From positions 204,353,949-204,417,948 of the forward strand of contig NC_081409.1 in assembly GCF_030272615.1 (NCBI RefSeq): a stretch of 64,000 bases of DNA. The letters are read 5' to 3'. Positions within the stretch are counted from its first letter, which is position 1. Every line of letters begins with the position of its first letter. Position numbers and translations under genes: made by a program. This DNA is from Cryptomeria japonica (taxonomy: Eukaryota; Streptophyta; Pinopsida; Cupressales; Cupressaceae). Shown in pieces: positions 58,749-64,000 of this stretch. The notes beneath the pieces were generated by a model that was given only the letters and a program-made list of their open reading frames with translations, made no database searches and was not told the DNA's origin.

Positions 58749-58820
58749 GGGGCATTCCGAGAATCGAACTCGGGACCTCTCGCACCCAAAGCGAGAATCA
58801 TACCACTAGACCAAATGCCC
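58749..58820 (-). tRNA. tRNA-Pro (anticodon UGG), copy B
   Basis: All 72 bases are identical to 13998-14069, so stems, A and B boxes and anticodon TGG are unchanged, although the flanks differ by many substitutions and indels. The immediate downstream sequence lacks TTTT; the first run of four T on the minus strand is about 45-50 nt away. Confidence 0.95.
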
Positions 58821-58829
58821 ATTGTTTAA

Positions 58830-59945
58830 AAACTTTATTTGGTTTATATGTGATACAAAATGATTTTCAATTTTAATATCTTATTTTGTTAATAGTTGGC
58901 TACAAACTAACATAATGCAACACTCTGATGGCAGGACATTAACAGAATTGGTTTGTTGAAAAGGCCTTACAAACTTTGCACCATATGCAGGGATAAATAA
59001 GACTCTTAGACTAAATTGTTCATCATTCTTCAAGTCTTCTGTAATAGTTGTTATTTTAGATAGAGAACAGTTTCATGATCATATATACATAAAGTAATAT
59101 AAATATTATTCTGGTAATTAAAAAATTCAAATAATGGTCATTTTAGTAAACATGGGGTATTTTTCATTTCAACAACAATTTGAATAATGTGTCTTGCTAC
59201 AATGAGGTGTTGCATTGATTATAAAGGTGTCTTTGGATGATTGCAATCTTAGTTTAAAGTTTGATAGAGTTGCTTTGGTATAGCAATGTATTTATTGTGA
59301 TCAAGGTATTTTCTTGTTGTCATGTGTTAAGGCCTATTGAAGTGGTTGTAGTCCCCCAAACCATGTTGAATGTAGTTATGACTCTAATGTTTAGAGACTT
59401 GTGCATCTATATGTATTCATGCTTGTACATGTGTCAATTGGTTAATCTAGTGATATTGAGTTCTAAAATGGCCAAAGTTGTGGATCTAATAGTTTTCCTA
59501 GATTAGCTAAGTGGTGGATTCCATAGTTCTTTTGGATTGGTTCTTGAAATTATCTACAAAATTGTTTAGATGGTAGACTTGCCATGTACCAATAAAATGA
59601 GTTGAAAACCCTTGAATTGATACACACCTCAACAAAACCAATATGAAATTGAATAACTTGTTGTAATGATGGATAGGAGGAAAAATATGAATGATAATTG
59701 GGTTGGCATCCAAGCAAAGTACTTTACACTTTAAAATAAAAATTGGTAACATGTTCCTACATTTTATTAATCAATGAATAACTCTAGTTGTAATAAAGTG
59801 AATTCGTATTATCTCTAAATTATGAATCAAACAACAATAACATTCGATTGTTGTAATGAACTTTGTGATCTGTGTTTATGCAATATGTTTGTCCATAGAA
59901 GAAATGGGTAACATATAAATTGGACAATTTTGCATTAGTTGCATG
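58830..59945. other. End of copy B, no gene seen
   Basis: Collinear with about 14080-15302. It has the diverged repeat of the small-ORF segment at about 58920-58985. It lacks the 109-bp foldback of copy A. Similarity to A ends near 59945. Confidence 0.5.
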
Positions 59946-61569
59946 CCTAGCAAATGGTAGTAAAGACTAAATTCCATATGCCAAATCTAATGTTTGCTTC
60001 AATCCTTAATCACAACTACATTAAAAATCTTGAGTTCTTGTACATGATTTATAACAGGAGGTTCATTTCATCATGTCCAAAGACTTATGTGTCGTGGCTA
60101 AATTTTTTTGTTTAGTTGATTTTAAAATGAAATTTTATCACAAGCATACATGTTGCTATTCAATGAAGGCAAGGAAAATAATTTTTTGGAAAGAATCTAG
60201 AATGATGGACTTTAAGAGATTGATTTGTTCTTGACAATTAATTCAGTTGGCTTCTTCCTTAGAATTTGTTAGATCCCATCCCACTTTTAGGTTCCTTTTC
60301 TTTCTCATTCTAATGCTATCCAACTATTAAATTTATTAGTTTCCTTGGAAAAAATGTTCTCTTGTTTCATGTGGAATGAGGAGTATTTATTTTGCAACTA
60401 GTTAACTATTACATTTTCCATTTTGTTGGGCTCTATCCACTCCCAAAACCCTTGCTCTTTTTCCTCTATCTTAGATCTTAGTAACTCATCTATGAATCAC
60501 TCATATCTTTCTTCTACCATCTTCTCACTTCTTCTTTCTCATGGCTGAAATTTAAACCAATTAAACCAAAATGATGAATAAGGATATTGGCTATTGATAC
60601 ATTACAAAAGATTAAATTTTGAACATTAGATTTCTTACTAATTGCGTGTCAATAGATTAATCATAGGATCAATTCTTATCAATCTCATAATTAAACCTAA
60701 AACTTTATCTTAATGGTACATTAGGCCTTTAGTTTTAAACCATGTTTTGATAGCATTTAGGATAGCGATTGGACTCAACAAAAAGTAGACCATTTATTTA
60801 ATTAATCTTCTTAAGTTTTTTCCCACATTATAAAAATGAATGTATTTCAAAAAATCCTTATGAAAAGTCATCCAAAAATTCTCTTGGATTGACATACTTG
60901 ACATCTTGGGTTTGATAATAATATTGACCCTAGGCATTTATGCATAGGTCTAAAAATGTCCTTATTTCATCTTAACATATAGGTTGACATCTAAGATTTG
61001 GGCTATAAGACAAGATTAAATATCATTCGAGCCATCAAATTTGAATAAAATTGGTATGGGAACATGTGGTCAACTGTAATTGGTAGATTCTCACATTCAT
61101 GAAATCCTAAGGAAAATTGACATGGTTAAATTTTAATTTTAATATAAAATATTTGACATATGTTTTGTTAGGATTTAGTTTAGTACAAACACATGTCATG
61201 CACTAATTTTGAGGTTTATTAACTCTTAAAATATTAGTTACAAACACATTATCTATCCTAACTTATTTGGGAGCTTGCCTTTGTAACATAAAGGATTTAC
61301 TCTGGAAAGTTCCACATACTTAAGAAATTTACACACTTTCAATAATTTGTGCACTCAAGTTTGAACTTACAAACAATTAGCTCCCAACCTCCATCTATAT
61401 ATGAGCACATGTATGTGAAGATTCACTCTATCATATTGATGGACATAGATTCAATCCAGACATCAATAGTTAGAAATTCCACTAGTACTTGCCACAAATG
61501 TGGGAACTTCATAAATTTTGACATGCTCATGATAGTTCTAAAAATATTATGACATTATGAACAATAACA
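59946..61569. other. Unique AT-rich sequence, no gene seen
   Basis: About 1.6 kb outside the duplication. Only short, unsupported frames. Confidence 0.4.
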
Positions 61570-63477
61570 TGTTAGAGTATTCGGGTATTTTGTTTTTGCA
61601 AAAAAAAATTTTTTTGTGGGGGGGGGGGGGGGTTCCCATGGTACGCAGGGTACCATGGGGCCCCTGCCGCTATCAGTATGGACGCAGATGCAGTCTCGGG
61701 GCCCATGCCTCCCTTGGCCCCCGCTAGCAGTTTTTCCCCGGCCCCCGTAGCTGTTCTTCCGGCTCGGCTTCCTCTCCCGCCGGTCGCCGGCCCTCGGCCC
61801 CTGCCAGTAGCTTTTTTCGGCAGCCCTGTCGGTGCCGCTCAGCTACACCGGTGGCTCCACCTGCAGCCTCCTTGCTCCGCCCGTCCACCACCGAAGTGCC
61901 TCCTCTACCCAAACAAGCCACCAGACCTCTTTTTTGGCATTTTTCAGGGAGGGTTTGGTTTTTTGGCTCTATCTTGGGCATACGAAGTCATATTTCGAAA
62001 ACGAATAGGCATCGGAAAGCTGGTTCCGAGCCCGACCTCATGGTGTTGGTAATTTTTTCCAATTTTTTTGTTTGATTGTGTTATTTTCCAATCAAAGTGA
62101 GGTCTATTTTTTGCACTCCGGGAGACGTAGAATGAGCATCCGACCTCCGTTTTTCAAAAAAATTATATTTTCTGAAAGCGTGTGCTGTGTACTTTCCAGC
62201 CATCTGAGTTTTATTTCTAGATTCTGCTCCATGCATATTTTATTCAGTTTTTTTCTTTTCAGCACTCTGGTGGATATTGTGGTTGTTTCAGGTCATGGGA
62301 TCTCTTCTCTGAGTAGGATGTCTCTATTTTGGTTTATGTTTCTATTTCCAGTCTTGTTATCATTGTAGCTTGTATTTATGCAAATGCACTGAGATAAAGT
62401 GCCATCATGCATTGTTTACTTGGAATCTTGCATATCTTGTGTCTTGTTGTACATGCACTATTGATCAAGTGCCATGAGGGGGTTGATGTTTGCCTGTTGT
62501 TTGCCATCTTCCTTTGTCCAGTGAGTGTTCCTTCCATGACATTCGCCTCATGATGATGTGTCTCGGCACCTTTGATGTTCTTGGTTCTTCGTCATGCAGT
62601 TTTTTTTGGCTATCCTTTTCAGTGTTCCTGTCCCTCTCCCACTTCCGCATTATGGGGAGGTTTATCCTGTTGGTTCTACTGCTTCCGTGGTTCGATTGAT
62701 CAGATCTTCAGGCTTTGGTTTCTCATGCCATCTGTATCTTTGATTTCAGTTGTTTTTGCCTTGTTTGCCTCCTAATTCGAGTAGTGTCATTTGAGGGCAC
62801 TCATGCAGATTACAGTCTTCTCTACCTAGTCATGTTCTAGTTCAGTGGATGTTCTTCAGATCAGCAGTTATTCTTTGACAGAGTTTGCAAGTTCTTCATG
62901 CTTCAATGGTATTCTTTTCTATCTCTTTTTGGAGTAGAGTTTTGTTCCCATGTGGTTTTCTCTATTTCTCCAATTCATAGAGATTTCATTGTATTTGGGT
63001 ACCTGATCAGGCCTTGTTGCCGAGACCCATCTTTATTGCTTTCAGTAGTTGTTCTAGGTTTTAGCTTCTCCCTAAGTCTAGCTTAAGGGGGGTTTTAGAG
63101 TATTCGGGTATTTACTTGATTAATTAAATATTATTTGTTTAATTATTTAAGTTCCCTTTATCTCTTTTACACTTAAGCTAACTTTAGGTGCATATAATTA
63201 ATTATTTTAATTAATTATTATGTGCAAACCTAGGTTTTCCCTTTTAGGGTTTCTTGACCTATTAAAGGTTGAGTTCTTTCTTTTCATTGTATGAAGAAGG
63301 ATTATTAGTGACAATACATTTTGGAGATTATTGAGTTCTATCTTTTGGAGCATATTTTTCCCGTGTATTCTTTCCTTCTGTAATTTGCTTCATTGTTTCT
63401 CCTTGTAACAGGTTTTTCAGCTTGCAGAGATTATTTGGGCTCCTGTGGTGTTGTATTTTCTCAACTCCTATATAACA
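61570..63477 (+). mobile_element. Relic of a non-autonomous LTR retrotransposon
   Basis: The 17-bp stretch tagagtattcgggtatt occurs at about 61572 and again at about 63095, the second time directly after a purine tract (gcttaaggggggtt). The 3-prime LTR would run 63093-63477 and end tataaca. The left end keeps only the first about 20 bp of the LTR before a poly-A/T and poly-G run. The interior (about 1.46 kb) starts GC-rich and proline-rich (61680-62050) and has no recognisable gag or pol. A clean target duplication was not found. Confidence 0.45.
61618..61632 (+). repeat. G15 homopolymer
   Basis: Fifteen G directly follow an A9-T7-GT stretch. This could be an assembly or sequencing error site, or the scar of a deletion in the LTR relic. 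Confidence 0.9.
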
Positions 63478-64000
63478 TACCATGGACATATTAATCCTTT
63501 AAAATTTTAAATTATTAGAGCTCTCAATTTCAATGTTGACATGTGATAATGCTTAAACATTCCTATGGATTTGGGTATTTATAAATTTGATTTTACTCCA
63601 GATCTTAGGTTTGGATTTGACACTCCTTTATTGATAAAAGTCACAATAGATGTGAGGCTTTTTATAATTTTAACTTAGCATAATTTGAATTATATTTTTC
63701 TATAAGGGCAACATTTAGATTTCCACTTAGAGGATGGGCATCACCACATGAATAAATTTGGTCAATTAATGACTTATATTTCACATGATAGAGTAAAGAA
63801 TATGACTTTTGGCTTTACTTTAAGGGCTCTTTCCAAGTCTTCTTTCCTCTTGGGGACATATGCCAATCAAGAATTTACTTTAAGAAATTCGTAATCAAGA
63901 ATTTTCTTGAGAAACTAATGGTTAGGAGCTATTAAGTGTTAGAAAAATGGTGTCTGGACCTTGCAATAATAAAAAGGTCTTGTCAATAAAAATTTATTGT
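63478..64000. other. Window end, no gene seen
   Basis: AT-rich sequence with only short frames. Confidence 0.4.

Noticed and set aside
61678-62052. 124-codon proline/alanine-rich frame as a gene
   Set aside because: It is in the GC-rich interior of an LTR relic, overlaps equally open frames on other phases, and shows no domain.

Overview
The window looks like nuclear DNA of a seed plant, most likely a gymnosperm (inference). It is AT-rich and gene-poor, with GT-AG splice sites, a eukaryotic tRNA gene with internal promoter boxes, and plant-type LINE and Ty3-like LTR retrotransposons, many of them nested. I see no bacterial or organellar gene organisation and no CRISPR array.

The main structure is a long direct segmental duplication. 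Copy A runs from the window start (and probably beyond it) to about 15302. Copy B runs from about 20640 to 59945 but is split by a 23 kb insertion at 28862-51880. Each copy carries, in the same order: a large inverted-repeat and satellite region, a first exon of an indoleamine 2,3-dioxygenase (IDO)-like gene on the minus strand (7601-8317 and 52315-53010), a decayed fragment of a plant C2-like protein gene, a small conserved ORF, and an identical tRNA-Pro(UGG) gene. Many indels separate A from B, and several show mobile-element signatures. The clearest is a 163-bp Mutator-like MITE whose 9-bp target duplication is the start codon of the copy-B IDO gene.

The 23 kb insertion is a stack of elements. 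A minus-strand LINE with a 17-bp target duplication and a poly(A) tail entered copy B. An LTR element of about 5.3 kb with a protease-only coding region (35794-49152) then entered LINE ORF2. An 8 kb gag-protease LTR element without reverse transcriptase (37714-45739) then entered the left LTR of that element. The target duplications and re-joined reading frames give a relative order: duplication, LINE, outer LTR element, inner LTR element.

The spacer between A and B (15303-20640) holds a decayed six-exon gene of unknown function, a 110-bp tandem repeat and a 191-bp tandem duplication. The right end (59946-64000) is mostly featureless apart from an LTR-retrotransposon relic at 61570-63477. Apart from the tRNA genes and possibly the copy-A IDO gene, almost everything recognisable is mobile-element or pseudogene sequence. 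Several stop codons are explainable as single C-to-T changes, including CGA to TGA, as expected in methylated repeats.
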